This document shows, piece after piece, positions 42,616 to 51,256 of a DNA stretch of 64,000 nucleotides (the stretch's first letter is position 1; each line of letters starts with the position of its first letter). Origin of the DNA: CAVVXX01 sp963707975 (GTDB lineage Bacteria; Pseudomonadota; Alphaproteobacteria; Micropepsales; Micropepsaceae); contig OY970177.1 in assembly GCA_963707975.1 (NCBI GenBank), positions 1,054,001-1,118,000 of the forward strand. The letters run 5' to 3'. A program made the translations under genes and the position numbers. The notes under the pieces were generated by a model, which saw nothing but the letters and a program-made list of their open reading frames with translations, had not been told where the DNA came from and ran no database searches.

Positions 42616-43166
42616 ACACGGCCGTGCGTCTTGCGGCTCTTCTCGTTTTTGCCACCATGCTGCCCGCGGCGGCTCACGCCAATACCTTGCAAAGCGCCGA
42701 CACGCTGCTTTCGGCACTTGCCAGTGCAAGAAATCCGGACAGCGCCAAGCAGATCGAAGATCAGCTCACGAAATTGTGGTCGCATTCGGGAAGCCCAAGT
42801 GCGGATTTGCTGTTGCAGCGCGCGCAATCGGCGCTGAACGGCAATGATGCGCAAACCGGGCGCGCGATCCTGAGGGCGCTGACGGCAATTGCGCCCGATT
42901 TTGCCGAAGGCTGGCACGCGCGCGCAGAAGCAGCGCTCGATGCAAACGACTATTCCGACGCGCTGCTTTCGCTTCGGCGCACATTGCAGCTTGAGCCCAG
43001 GGAATACGATGCGCTGGCAAGCCTGGGCGGCGTGCTCGAGGATTTCAACGACAAGCCCCACGCGCTCGAGGCTTATCGCCGGGCGCTGGCCATCGACCCG
43101 TTCGCCGACGGTGTGCGCGATCGCGTGCGCGCGCTCGAACGCGACGTCGAAGGCCAGAAAATCTAA
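42612..43166 (+). CDS. Secreted TPR protein
   Basis: 184 residues from GTG 42612. Signal peptide ends near AAAHA. Three TPR-type helix pairs follow (about residues 60-165), with a clear one in WHARAEAALDANDYSDALLSLRRTLQLEP and another in LEDFNDKPHALEAYRRALAIDP. The GTG overlaps the rpmJ stop, so translation is coupled to L36, an unusual partner for a periplasmic protein. Function unknown; TPR proteins bind partner proteins. Confidence 0.85.
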   Translation: MNTAVRLAALLVFATMLPAAAHANTLQSADTLLSALASARNPDSAKQIEDQLTKLWSHSGSPSADLLLQRAQSALNGNDAQTGRAILRALTAIAPDFAEGWHARAEAALDANDYSDALLSLRRTLQLEPREYDALASLGGVLEDFNDKPHALEAYRRALAIDPFADGVRDRVRALERDVEGQKI

Positions 43167-43173
43167 TAATCAT

Positions 43174-44604
43174 TTATTTGCCGCCGACGAAAGCGACGCG
43201 CAGCATATTGGTCGCGCCCGGTGTGCCCAGCGGCACGCCAGCGGTGATCACGACGCGGTCGCCCGCCTTGGCAAAGCCCTCGGTCTGCGCGATATGGCTT
43301 GCGCGTTCCACCACATCGTCGAGATTGCGCGCGTCTTCCGTTTCCACGCAGTGCAGGCCCCAGGATAGCGCCAGCTTGCGCGCGGTGTTCTTAAGCGGCG
43401 TCAGCACGATCACCGGCGCCTCTGGCCGCTCGCGCGCGGCGCGCAAGCCCGTCGAGCCGGTCTTGGTCCAGCAGACGATTGCCGCTGCGTGAATGGTGTG
43501 CGTGACGTCGTGCACCGCCGCCATCAGCGCGTCGGGCATGGTGGGTTCGGGCGACACGCGGCTGGCGTCGATGACCGCCTGATAGGAGGTATCGTGTTCC
43601 ACCGCATATGCGATGCTATCCATCATAGCGACCGCCTCGACGGGATGGGCGCCTGCAGCCGTCTCGGCCGACAGCATCACCGCGTCGGCGCCGTCGAACA
43701 CGGCGGTGGCGACGTCGGAAACTTCGGCCCGCGTCGGCACAGGCGACTGGATCATCGATTCCAGCATCTGGGTCGCCACCACCACGGGCTTGCCCGAGCG
43801 TCTGGCCGCGCGCACGATTTCCTTCTGACGGCCTGGCACCATTTCAAGGGGCAGCTCGACGCCCAGATCACCGCGCGCCACCATCACCGCGTCGGCTAGC
43901 ATCAGAATGTCGCCAAGCACGGAAAGCGCCGCCGGTTTTTCGATCTTTGCCAGCACGCCCGCGCGCCCCGCCACCAGCTTGCGCAGTTCCGCCACGTCAT
44001 CGGCGCGCTGCACGAAGGAGAGCGCCACCCAATCGACGCCGGCCGCCAGCGCGTGATCGAGATCGGTGCGATCCTTTGGCGTGAGCGCCGGAATGGGGAG
44101 CAGGGTGTCGGGCAAGTTCACGCCCTTGTGGTCCTGCACCGTGCCGCCACGCACAACGCTTGCCTCGATACCGTCCTTGCTCACCGAACGCACTTCTAGC
44201 CGAACCTTGCCGTCGTCGATGAGAAGCGTCTGGCCGGGCTTGAGTGCCGCGAAAATCTCCGGATGCGGCATAGGCAGCCTTTTGGCAGTACCGGGCTCTT
44301 CCGACTGGTCGAGCCGCACGCTCACGCCCGTTTTAAGTTCCGCGCTGCCGCCAGCGATGCGCCCCAAGCGCAGCTTCGGCCCCTGCAGATCGGCCAAGAT
44401 AGCGATGGGCCGGCCTACAGCCGTCTCCACTTCGCGCACGGCCGCGACCAGCGCCTTCAGCCGCGCGTGCTCGGCATGGCTCATATTGATGCGAAAGACG
44501 TCTGCGCCCGCCTCGAACAGCTCGCGAATGCGCTTTGGCTCGCCGCTCGCCGGGCCCAGCGTGGCGACGATCTTGGTCTTGCGACGGCGGCGCATGAAAT
44601 TCAA
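43174..44604 (-). CDS. pyk: Pyruvate kinase
   Basis: 476 residues, normal. Signature blocks: RRKTKIVATLGPAS, GADVFRINMSHAEH, ILADLQGPKLR, the catalytic IEKPAALSVLGDILMLADAVMVARGDLGVELP (split here for length: Lys then Glu-Asp metal site) and MLESMIQSPVPTRAEVSDVATAVFDGADAVMLSAETAAG. It makes ATP and pyruvate from phosphoenolpyruvate in glycolysis. A four-base overlap (ATGA) joins it to the DUF1036 gene upstream. The C-terminal domain is present. Confidence 0.97.
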   Translation of the reverse strand: MNFMRRRRKTKIVATLGPASGEPKRIRELFEAGADVFRINMSHAEHARLKALVAAVREVETAVGRPIAILADLQGPKLRLGRIAGGSAELKTGVSVRLDQSEEPGTAKRLPMPHPEIFAALKPGQTLLIDDGKVRLEVRSVSKDGIEASVVRGGTVQDHKGVNLPDTLLPIPALTPKDRTDLDHALAAGVDWVALSFVQRADDVAELRKLVAGRAGVLAKIEKPAALSVLGDILMLADAVMVARGDLGVELPLEMVPGRQKEIVRAARRSGKPVVVATQMLESMIQSPVPTRAEVSDVATAVFDGADAVMLSAETAAGAHPVEAVAMMDSIAYAVEHDTSYQAVIDASRVSPEPTMPDALMAAVHDVTHTIHAAAIVCWTKTGSTGLRAARERPEAPVIVLTPLKNTARKLALSWGLHCVETEDARNLDDVVERASHIAQTEGFAKAGDRVVITAGVPLGTPGATNMLRVAFVGGK

Positions 44605-45053
44605 TCCGCGAGGTTTTCGGTCCAGTCGAGCGATTGCCCCGTGTCTACCTGAAAGAATCCTTTGCGGTCAAAGCCGCGCTTGGCGCAGTTGATATGGCCC
44701 TGGATCTGGAATTGCCCGCCGCGCACGCAGAAGCCGTGCTCGCCATCCCAGCCGCCGCCCACCTCGTGCTGCACGGCATAGAGGTAGTAATACCGCCCGG
44801 ACAGCTTATCCTTGACCAATTGCGTGCAGGCGCCGGGCGGAATCGTCCACCAGCCTTGCGAAGACCAGTCCTTGCCGTCGTAGAAACCGAGCGCAACATC
44901 GGTGGCATGCGTGGTCTTGTTGCACACGCCTAACGCCGCCTCGGCGGGCGAGGCAAGGCAAAGGAGAATCAGGGCGGGGACGAAGCGCCTCACGCCTAAA
45001 AGCATGTCGCGCAAGCCGCCCCGACTGTCAATGCGGTGGGGCGGAGAATTCAT
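44601..45053 (-). CDS. DUF1036 secreted protein
   Basis: 150 residues from ATG 45053; ATG 45005 (MLLGVRRFVPAL) gives a cleaner signal peptide ending SPAEA and may be the real start. DUF1036 domain follows with paired cysteines, VCNKTTHATDVALGFYDG, GWWTIPPGACTQL and GFCVRGGQFQI. Typical members are about 120-180 residues and sit upstream of pyk in many alphaproteobacteria. Function unknown, periplasmic location inferred. It overlaps pyk by four bases. Confidence 0.88.
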   Translation of the reverse strand: MNSPPHRIDSRGGLRDMLLGVRRFVPALILLCLASPAEAALGVCNKTTHATDVALGFYDGKDWSSQGWWTIPPGACTQLVKDKLSGRYYYLYAVQHEVGGGWDGEHGFCVRGGQFQIQGHINCAKRGFDRKGFFQVDTGQSLDWTENLAD

Positions 45054-45058
45054 GGCAT

Positions 45059-46591
45059 TCAGCCCCCGGAGGCAACTTTTGGTTCAGGCGCCACGGGCTC
45101 GCTTTCGCCTTCTAATTCCTCATGGTCGAAGCCCAAATCCTTGAGCTTGCGGTAGAGCGTGGAGCGGCCAATGCCAAGCCGGCGCGCCACTTCCGACATG
45201 CGGCCGTCATAACGCGAGATCGCCATGCGGATGATTTCCGATTCGATCTCTTCCAGCTTTCGCATATGGCCCGCAATATCGGTGGCCGAAAGGCCATAGG
45301 GAGTAGCGGGTTTGTAGCCGGCTGGGCTTTGCGTCTTTGAGGATGACAAGGGGAGAGAAAGAGTGCTTCCTCCTGCCGCGGCCGTCGTCTTTCTTTCATT
45401 TGCAGCGACGCCCATTGCGCTCGCGATCTGGGGGAAGTCGGCGATATCGAGCACATTGGTGTCGCACAGCACGACCGCGCGGAAGATCGTATTCTCAAGC
45501 TGGCGCACATTGCCGGGCCAGGAATAGGATTCCAGCAGCTTCATCGCCTCTGGCGTCAGTCCCGCAACAGGCTTGTTTTCCTCCGAAGCAAAACGCGTGA
45601 CGAAATATTGCGTCAGCGCCGGCACGTCTTCGCGCCTCTCGCGCAAGGGCGGAATGGAAATCGGAAACACGTTGAGCCGGTAATAAAGATCCTCGCGGAA
45701 AAGATTGTCGCGTGTTTTTTCTGCCAGATCGGAATTCGTGGCCGACATAATGCGCACATCGACCTTGACGGGGCGCTTGGCGCCTACAGGATCGATCTCG
45801 CCTTCCTGCAACGCGCGCAATAGCTTCACCTGCATGTCGAGCCGGAGCTCGCCGATTTCATCAAGAAACAGCGTGCCGCCATCGGCTTCCTGGAATTTGC
45901 CCAAATGTTTGTCGGTGGCGCCGGTGAACGAGCCTTTCTCGTGGCCGAACAGGATGCTCTCGACCAGATTTTCCGGAATGGCGCCGCAATTGACGGTGAC
46001 GAACGGCTTGCCTGCGCGTTCGGAACTGCCCTGTATCGCGCGCGCAATCAGCTCCTTCCCGACGCCGGATTCGCCTTCGATCAGAATGGGAATATTCGAC
46101 TGCGCCGCGCGTTGGCCTAGGCGGATGACTTGCCGCATGGGCGCGCTTCTTGCGATGAGATCGTCGAAGGCTAGCCGGTTCTCGCGCTTCTTTTTCAGCC
46201 GCGTCACTTCGCCCGACAGCACGCCGAGCTTGAGCGCGTTCTGGATCGATACCTTGATGCGCTCGGGACTTGCCGGCTTGACCAGAAAATCGTTGGCGCC
46301 CGCGCGAATCGCGTCCACGGCGGAATCGATGCCGCCCTTGGCTGTCAGCACGATGACCGGCAATTCGCCATTGACGGCGCGCAATTTGGTCAACACGTCG
46401 ATGCCGTTCACGTCCGGCATGACGAGATCGAGCAGCACCAGCGAAATGCCTTCACTCTTGGGCGACAGCAGAAGATCGAGCGCCGGCCCGCCGCCGGGTG
46501 CTGTGCGCGCGGCAAGGCCCAACTTCGTCACCACGGCTTCGAGCAGGCGGCGCTGAACGGGATCGTCGTCGACAACGAGGATTTGAGGCAT
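45059..46591 (-). CDS. Sigma-54-dependent response regulator (NtrC family)
   Basis: 510 residues from ATG 46591. Receiver domain (about 1-120) with D8-D9-D10, phospho-acceptor D55 in LLDLVMPD and a lysine in FLVKPASPE. AAA+ domain (about 145-380) with Walker A GESGVGKE, GSFTGA in place of the sigma-54 contact motif GAFTGA, and Walker B TLFLDEIGEL. Fis-type helix-turn-helix (about 450-490; SEVARRLGIGRSTLYRKLKDLG). It activates sigma-54 promoters when phosphorylated. No sensor kinase is adjacent. The start codon is preceded by a hairpin that can hide its ribosome site. Confidence 0.94.
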   Translation of the reverse strand: MPQILVVDDDPVQRRLLEAVVTKLGLAARTAPGGGPALDLLLSPKSEGISLVLLDLVMPDVNGIDVLTKLRAVNGELPVIVLTAKGGIDSAVDAIRAGANDFLVKPASPERIKVSIQNALKLGVLSGEVTRLKKKRENRLAFDDLIARSAPMRQVIRLGQRAAQSNIPILIEGESGVGKELIARAIQGSSERAGKPFVTVNCGAIPENLVESILFGHEKGSFTGATDKHLGKFQEADGGTLFLDEIGELRLDMQVKLLRALQEGEIDPVGAKRPVKVDVRIMSATNSDLAEKTRDNLFREDLYYRLNVFPISIPPLRERREDVPALTQYFVTRFASEENKPVAGLTPEAMKLLESYSWPGNVRQLENTIFRAVVLCDTNVLDIADFPQIASAMGVAANERKTTAAAGGSTLSLPLSSSKTQSPAGYKPATPYGLSATDIAGHMRKLEEIESEIIRMAISRYDGRMSEVARRLGIGRSTLYRKLKDLGFDHEELEGESEPVAPEPKVASGG

Positions 46592-46595
46592 ATGA

Positions 46596-46623
46596 CCCAC
46601 CGGCAGGAACCGGTGGGCCGGTT
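46596..46623 (-). promoter_or_regulatory. Bistable leader hairpins over the ribosome site of the sigma-54 regulator
   Basis: On the minus strand CCCACCGG (46617-46610) and CCGGTGGG (46603-46596) form a perfect 8-bp stem with loop TTCCTG. The second arm contains the likely ribosome site GGTGGG, four bases before the ATG. Upstream AACCGG (46623-46618) and CCGGTT (46613-46608) form another stem with loop CCCA, and both stems need the same CCGG bases, so they exclude each other. This layout is that of an RNA switch, but it is a prediction from pairing only. Confidence 0.5.
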
Positions 46624-46758
46624 CCGTTTTTTGCTAACGAGCTATCCTCGCGCTTACTGGTAAAGGCGGGTTTAAACCTTCCCACTTTGCGACATACGAG
46701 CGGTTCTTATCCTTAACGCCGCATTGCCTCATTCCAAGAGTGTTGCTTTAAGGCACGT

Positions 46759-47811
46759 ATGAGCGAACGCCCACGCGACGGCTCCGAGGAATATTGGGAT
46801 TTCTTCACGCGCGAGGCTGCGGCGCTCAACGCGCATTTGTATGTGCGCTTCGCCCCAGGCGTTAAGGGCGATCCCGAATTACGCGCGCTCGCCGCGCACG
46901 CGCAGCCGGGCCAGCCTCATGCCAACACGTTCTTCGCGGCGGTGCATTATCTATTGTTGCGTGGTGCCCAGCATCCCTTGCGCGATTTTTACCCAAACCT
47001 TGTAAAGACTGTGGCGAGTGGCGATCCCTTTCCCGCATTCCGGGATTTCTGTCTTGCACACAAGAATGAACTCGTCGGCATTCTTGCCGTGCGCGTTACC
47101 AACACCAATGAGGTGAGCCGTTCCGCGGTGTTGTATTCGGGCTTCGTGGCGCTTGCGAAGGAAACGCCGCAGCCTTTTCATCTGGTCGAAATCGGCCCCA
47201 GCGCCGGCTTGAACCTCTATTGGGACCGTTACGCCTATCGCTATACGAAAAATGGCGAAACATTCGTGGCGGGCGATGTGGACGCCGGCCTCATCATCGA
47301 GACGCCGCTCAAAGGCGCGATGGTGCCGCCGTTCGGTCCCGCACCGCGTGTCGGCGCGCGCATTGGCCTGGAGCGTCACCCCGTCGATCTCGCCAAGGAA
47401 GACGACCGTGACTGGCTGAAGGCGCTGGTCTGGCCAGATCATCAGCAACGATTTCAACGCCTCGAGCAGGCGTTGGCGGCTAACGCTTCCTGGCCCCACG
47501 ACATTCGCCCGGGCGATGCGGTGGAATTGCTTCCCGACGTGCTGGCGGAGATTCCGAAAGATGGAACTCTCTGCCTCTATCACACCATGGCCATCTATCA
47601 ATTCACCAGCGCGATGAAGCAGGCGGTGGAAGACATGCTCATCATCGCCAGCCTGCGCCGCCCGCTGTACCGGCTATCGCTCGAATGGACGGATGGCGCA
47701 TACCCGCTCACGCTTGCGCGTTATTCGGGCGGCGCAGTCATATCGCGCGTGCTCGCCCTGGGCGGGCCGCAGGGGAGTTGGCTTGAATGGCGTGGGCTCG
47801 CGGCCGATTGA
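46759..47811 (+). CDS. DUF2332 family protein
   Basis: 350 residues, matching DUF2332 over its length: EYWDFFTREAAALNAHLYVRFA at the start, HANTFFAAVHYLLL, VLYSGFVALA and HLVEIGPSAGLNLYWDRYAY. The last resembles a methyltransferase-like glycine-rich loop (EIGxSxG), but no catalytic evidence exists. Found in many bacteria; function unknown. ATG at 46759. Confidence 0.9.
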   Translation: MSERPRDGSEEYWDFFTREAAALNAHLYVRFAPGVKGDPELRALAAHAQPGQPHANTFFAAVHYLLLRGAQHPLRDFYPNLVKTVASGDPFPAFRDFCLAHKNELVGILAVRVTNTNEVSRSAVLYSGFVALAKETPQPFHLVEIGPSAGLNLYWDRYAYRYTKNGETFVAGDVDAGLIIETPLKGAMVPPFGPAPRVGARIGLERHPVDLAKEDDRDWLKALVWPDHQQRFQRLEQALAANASWPHDIRPGDAVELLPDVLAEIPKDGTLCLYHTMAIYQFTSAMKQAVEDMLIIASLRRPLYRLSLEWTDGAYPLTLARYSGGAVISRVLALGGPQGSWLEWRGLAAD

Positions 47812-47878
47812 CGCGGGCATTGCCGGGCAAGGGCGCTTTGTTATATTCGCGGGACCGCGCCGCTTTTTGGGGAACCTC

Positions 47879-48031
47879 ATGGCCGACAAGACAGATCAAG
47901 GGTCCAGCACCGGCACCATGGATATCACCGACCATGTCCGGACCTGGAAAGGTTTCCTCACGGTCATCAAGTGGAGCCTTGTTGCTATTCTGCTGATCGT
48001 GGGATTCATGGCTATCTTCCGCGTGCATTGA
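47879..48031 (+). CDS. aa3-type cytochrome c oxidase subunit IV
   Basis: 50 residues: polar start (MADKTDQGSSTGTMDITDH) with the conserved HVRTWKGF and one membrane helix (KWSLVAILLIVGFMAIF). This matches the aa3-type cytochrome oxidase subunit IV domain, a one-helix accessory subunit of alphaproteobacterial oxidases. It is found next to pntAA in many relatives, as here, 35 bases upstream. A longer upstream frame (47693) is a shadow. The main oxidase subunits are not in the window. Confidence 0.85.
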   Translation: MADKTDQGSSTGTMDITDHVRTWKGFLTVIKWSLVAILLIVGFMAIFRVH

Positions 48032-48066
48032 TTTTCTTCTGATCCTGCCCAAACCCCGAAAGCCCA

Positions 48067-49203
48067 ATGGCGACACGCATCGCGATTCCGAAGGAGCGCC
48101 GTTTTGGCGAGACGCGGGTCGCCGCGACGCCTGAGACGGTGAAGAAGCTGAAAGGACTTGGTGTGGACGTGGTGGTAGAAAAGGGCGCAGGCGCGGTCGC
48201 CCGTTTCGCCGACAAGGATTATGAAGCGGTGGGCGCGAGCATAGCGCCGGATGAGACCGCCTCGCTGAAAGACGCCGATATCGTGCTCAAAGTGCGTGGG
48301 CCGGATTCTGGCGAGATCGCGCTGATGAAGCGCGGCGCTATTTTGGCAGCATTACTCAATCCCTATGCCGAGAAAGAAATGGCCGCGAAGCTGGCGTCGG
48401 CCGGCGTGGATGCATTCGCGATGGAATTCCTGCCACGCATCAGCCGCGCGCAGGCGATGGACGTGCTCTCGTCTCAAGCCAATCTTGCCGGCTACAAGGC
48501 GGTTGTAGATGCCGCCGCACAATTCGGCCGCGCCATGCCGATGATGATGACGGCGGCGGGCACCATCGCGCCCGCGCGCGTTCTCATCATGGGCGCGGGC
48601 GTGGCGGGGCTGCAGGCGATTGCCACCGCGCGCCGCATGGGCGCGATTGTGTCGGCGACCGACGTGCGTCCCGCCACCAAGGAACAGGTGGAGTCCTTGG
48701 GCGCCACTTTTGTTGCCGTGATGGACGACGAATTCAAACAGGCACAAACCGCCACCGGCTACGCCAAAGAAATGTCGAAAGAGTATCAGGCGAAACAGCA
48801 GGCGTTGATCGCCGAAACGATCAGGAAACAAGACATCGTCATCACCACGGCGCTCATTCCGGGGAGAAGAGCGCCAGTGCTGGTGACCGAAGAGATGGTC
48901 AAATCGATGAAGCCGGGTTCCATCATTGTCGATCTCGCGGTTGAGCAGGGCGGCAATTGCCCGCTTTCGAAACCGGGCGAAGTGATCGAGGTTCACGGCG
49001 TGACTCTGATGGGGCACGTCAATCTGCCAGGCCGTCTTGCGGTGGATGCGTCGAGTCTGTACGCGCGCAATCTGTTCAATTTCGTGAGCCTGTTCGTGGA
49101 CAAGAAAACTGGCGCGGTCGCGCTCAATTGGGATGATGAAATCATCAAGGGCGCAGGCCTCACGCGCGGGGGCCAAGTCGTCCATCCGGCATTGAAAGGC
49201 TGA
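48067..49203 (+). CDS. pntAA: NAD(P) transhydrogenase subunit alpha, part 1 (PntAA)
   Basis: 378 residues, the NAD(H)-binding domain I of a three-polypeptide transhydrogenase. The start MATRIAIPKERRFGETRVAATPETVKKL and the Rossmann motif LIMGAGVAGLQAIATARRMGAIVSATDVRP are classic, as are VITTALIPGRRAPVL and PGSIIVDLAVEQGGNCP. The complex uses proton entry to make NADPH from NADH at the inner membrane. It starts the cluster pntAA-pntAB-(small membrane protein)-pntB. Normal length. Confidence 0.97.
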   Translation: MATRIAIPKERRFGETRVAATPETVKKLKGLGVDVVVEKGAGAVARFADKDYEAVGASIAPDETASLKDADIVLKVRGPDSGEIALMKRGAILAALLNPYAEKEMAAKLASAGVDAFAMEFLPRISRAQAMDVLSSQANLAGYKAVVDAAAQFGRAMPMMMTAAGTIAPARVLIMGAGVAGLQAIATARRMGAIVSATDVRPATKEQVESLGATFVAVMDDEFKQAQTATGYAKEMSKEYQAKQQALIAETIRKQDIVITTALIPGRRAPVLVTEEMVKSMKPGSIIVDLAVEQGGNCPLSKPGEVIEVHGVTLMGHVNLPGRLAVDASSLYARNLFNFVSLFVDKKTGAVALNWDDEIIKGAGLTRGGQVVHPALKG

Positions 49204-49207
49204 TCCC

Positions 49208-49516
49208 ATGGAGATGATCGATCCCTTCGTCTTTCGTCTTTCCATTTTCGTGCTGGCAATTTTTGTCGGCTATTACGTGGTATGGAGTGTGACGCCCGCT
49301 CTGCACACACCGCTGATGAGCGTCACCAATGCCATTTCTTCCGTCATCGTGGTTGGCGCGCTGATCGCGGTTTCGGTCGAGGCGCTTTCCGGCGTTTCGT
49401 GGATTTCCAAGGGTCTCGGTTTCGTTGCGCTGTGTCTGGCCTCCGTGAACATTTTTGGCGGCTTCCTTGTCACAAGCCGCATGCTTTCCATGTACCGCAA
49501 GAAAGAAAAGAAGTAG
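49208..49516 (+). CDS. pntAB: NAD(P) transhydrogenase subunit alpha, part 2 (PntAB)
   Basis: 102 residues with three to four membrane helices (FVFRLSIFVLAIFVGYYVVWSV, SVIVVGALIAV, LCLASVNIFGGFLVTSRML). The tail TSRMLSMYRKKEKK is the usual end of PntAB. It is the first part of the membrane channel and forms the pore with PntB. Four bases separate it from pntAA. The motif FGGFLVTxRML is the family marker. Confidence 0.96.
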   Translation: MEMIDPFVFRLSIFVLAIFVGYYVVWSVTPALHTPLMSVTNAISSVIVVGALIAVSVEALSGVSWISKGLGFVALCLASVNIFGGFLVTSRMLSMYRKKEKK

Positions 49517-49522
49517 CCAGCC

Positions 49523-49762
49523 ATGTCGGATGCAAATCTCTGGATACTTGGCGTGGCCGCATTGGGGTTCGCGGCCCTAGCAATGTTCATGGTGGTGGCG
49601 CACCGGCTGTTGGCGGCAATGGCGGCCGCGCTTTTTTGCGTGGGAACGCTTTTCTTTCTTTGGGCACTGCGCGAGCCCGACACAACCAAATGGATAGGCT
49701 TCGCGCTCGCATGCCTTGGCGGCGCCTATGCCACCTGGCGTTCGCTCGAGAGCAGGCGTTGA
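49523..49762 (+). CDS. Small three-helix membrane protein between pntAB and pntB
   Basis: 79 residues: helices about 6-26, 31-48 and 57-72 with a short basic end (RSLESRR). It lies six bases after pntAB and 11 bases before pntB, so it is almost surely in the same transcript. In most relatives pntAB and pntB are adjacent, so this insertion is unusual. It does not resemble PntAB or PntB. A partner or assembly factor is possible, but this is only a guess from position. Confidence 0.75.
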   Translation: MSDANLWILGVAALGFAALAMFMVVAHRLLAAMAAALFCVGTLFFLWALREPDTTKWIGFALACLGGAYATWRSLESRR

Positions 49763-49772
49763 GGGCCTGGCC

Positions 49773-51170
49773 ATGATGAACCCCAATCTCGCGGCGCTCG
49801 CATATCTTATCTCCGGCGTGCTGTTCATTCTGGCGTTGCGCGGGCTGTCTTCGCCCGTGACTTCACGTGCTGGCAATCGCTACGGAATGATCGGCATGGC
49901 GATTGCGATTACCACCACGCTGTGGCTGGCGGGCGTGCACGATGCGCTCACCTGGGGCCTGATCGCGGGCGGGCTGGCCATCGGCGGCACTATCGGCGCG
50001 GTAACTGCGCGGCGCATCCACATGACGGCGATGCCGCAATTGGTGGCGGCCTTCCACAGCCTGGTCGGCATGGCGGCCGTGTTGGTTGCTGCCGCCGCGC
50101 TTTACAGCCCTGAGGCCTATGGCATCGGCGAAGCAGGCGCTGTCCACGCGCAAAGCCTGATCGAGATGAGCCTGGGCGTCGCAATTGGCGCGATCACATT
50201 CTCCGGTTCCATCATCGCCTTCGCCAAGCTCAACGGCAACATGTCGGGTGCACCCATTATCCTGCCCGCGCGTCACGTCATCAATATTCTGATTTTCGCC
50301 GCCATCATCGCGCTGATCGTCTATTTCTTCATGGCGCAGGCCTATTGGACGTTCTGGGCGCTGGCTGCGCTCTCGTTCCTCATCGGCATCACTCTCATCA
50401 TCCCTATCGGCGGGGCCGATATGCCGGTGGTGATTTCGATGCTCAATTCCTATTCCGGCTGGGCCGCCGCAGGCATCGGCTTCACGCTCGCCAATACCGC
50501 GCTCATCATCACCGGCGCCCTCGTTGGCTCATCGGGCGCGATCCTCTCCTACATCATGTGCAAGGGCATGAACCGCTCCTTCATTTCAGTGATCCTGGGC
50601 GGTTTCGGCGGAGAGGTGGCGGCCTCCAAGGCAGCTGAAACTCGGCCGGTAAAACAGGGCTCGGCTGATGATGCGGCATTCATCCTGAAAAATGCGGGCT
50701 CGGTCATCATCGTGCCAGGCTACGGCATGGCGGTGGCGCAGGCCCAGCATGCGCTACGCGAAATGGCCGACAAATTGAAGAAGGAAGGCGTGAAGGTATC
50801 CTACGCTATTCACCCGGTGGCAGGCCGCATGCCCGGGCACATGAACGTGCTCTTGGCCGAAGCCAACGTGCCTTATGATGAAGTGTTCGAGCTTGACGAC
50901 ATCAACCACGCATTCGCCCAGGCCGATGTAGCCTATGTCATTGGCGCCAACGACGTGACCAATCCGGCCGCCAAAAGCGACCCCAAATCGCCCATCTACG
51001 GCATGCCGGTGCTGGACGTGGAAAAGGCCAAGACCGTGCTGTTCGTAAAGCGCGGTATGGGCTCGGGCTATGCCGGCATCGAAAACGAGCTCTTCTTCCG
51101 CGACAACACCATGATGCTGTTTGGCGACGCGAAGAAAATGACCGAAGAAATCGTCAAGGCGCTGGGCTGA
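49773..51170 (+). CDS. pntB: NAD(P) transhydrogenase subunit beta (PntB)
   Basis: 465 residues from ATG 49773, with a GAGGG site before it. N-terminal membrane part (about 1-270) with nine helices, and the NADP(H)-binding domain III at the C terminus (about 290-465), with SVIIVPGYGMAVAQAQHAL, HPVAGRMPGHMNVLLAEANVPY and VIGANDVTNPAA, all characteristic. It completes the proton-pumping transhydrogenase. Length is normal. ATG 49776 is equally possible as start. Confidence 0.97.
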   Translation: MMNPNLAALAYLISGVLFILALRGLSSPVTSRAGNRYGMIGMAIAITTTLWLAGVHDALTWGLIAGGLAIGGTIGAVTARRIHMTAMPQLVAAFHSLVGMAAVLVAAAALYSPEAYGIGEAGAVHAQSLIEMSLGVAIGAITFSGSIIAFAKLNGNMSGAPIILPARHVINILIFAAIIALIVYFFMAQAYWTFWALAALSFLIGITLIIPIGGADMPVVISMLNSYSGWAAAGIGFTLANTALIITGALVGSSGAILSYIMCKGMNRSFISVILGGFGGEVAASKAAETRPVKQGSADDAAFILKNAGSVIIVPGYGMAVAQAQHALREMADKLKKEGVKVSYAIHPVAGRMPGHMNVLLAEANVPYDEVFELDDINHAFAQADVAYVIGANDVTNPAAKSDPKSPIYGMPVLDVEKAKTVLFVKRGMGSGYAGIENELFFRDNTMMLFGDAKKMTEEIVKALG

Positions 51171-51256
51171 ATTCGCTTCTTCAATTCATTCCAAGGAATA
51201 ACCTTCATGGCATCGCGGTGTAACGCAAGTGCTGGAAGGTTTATTCTTCGTTTCGC

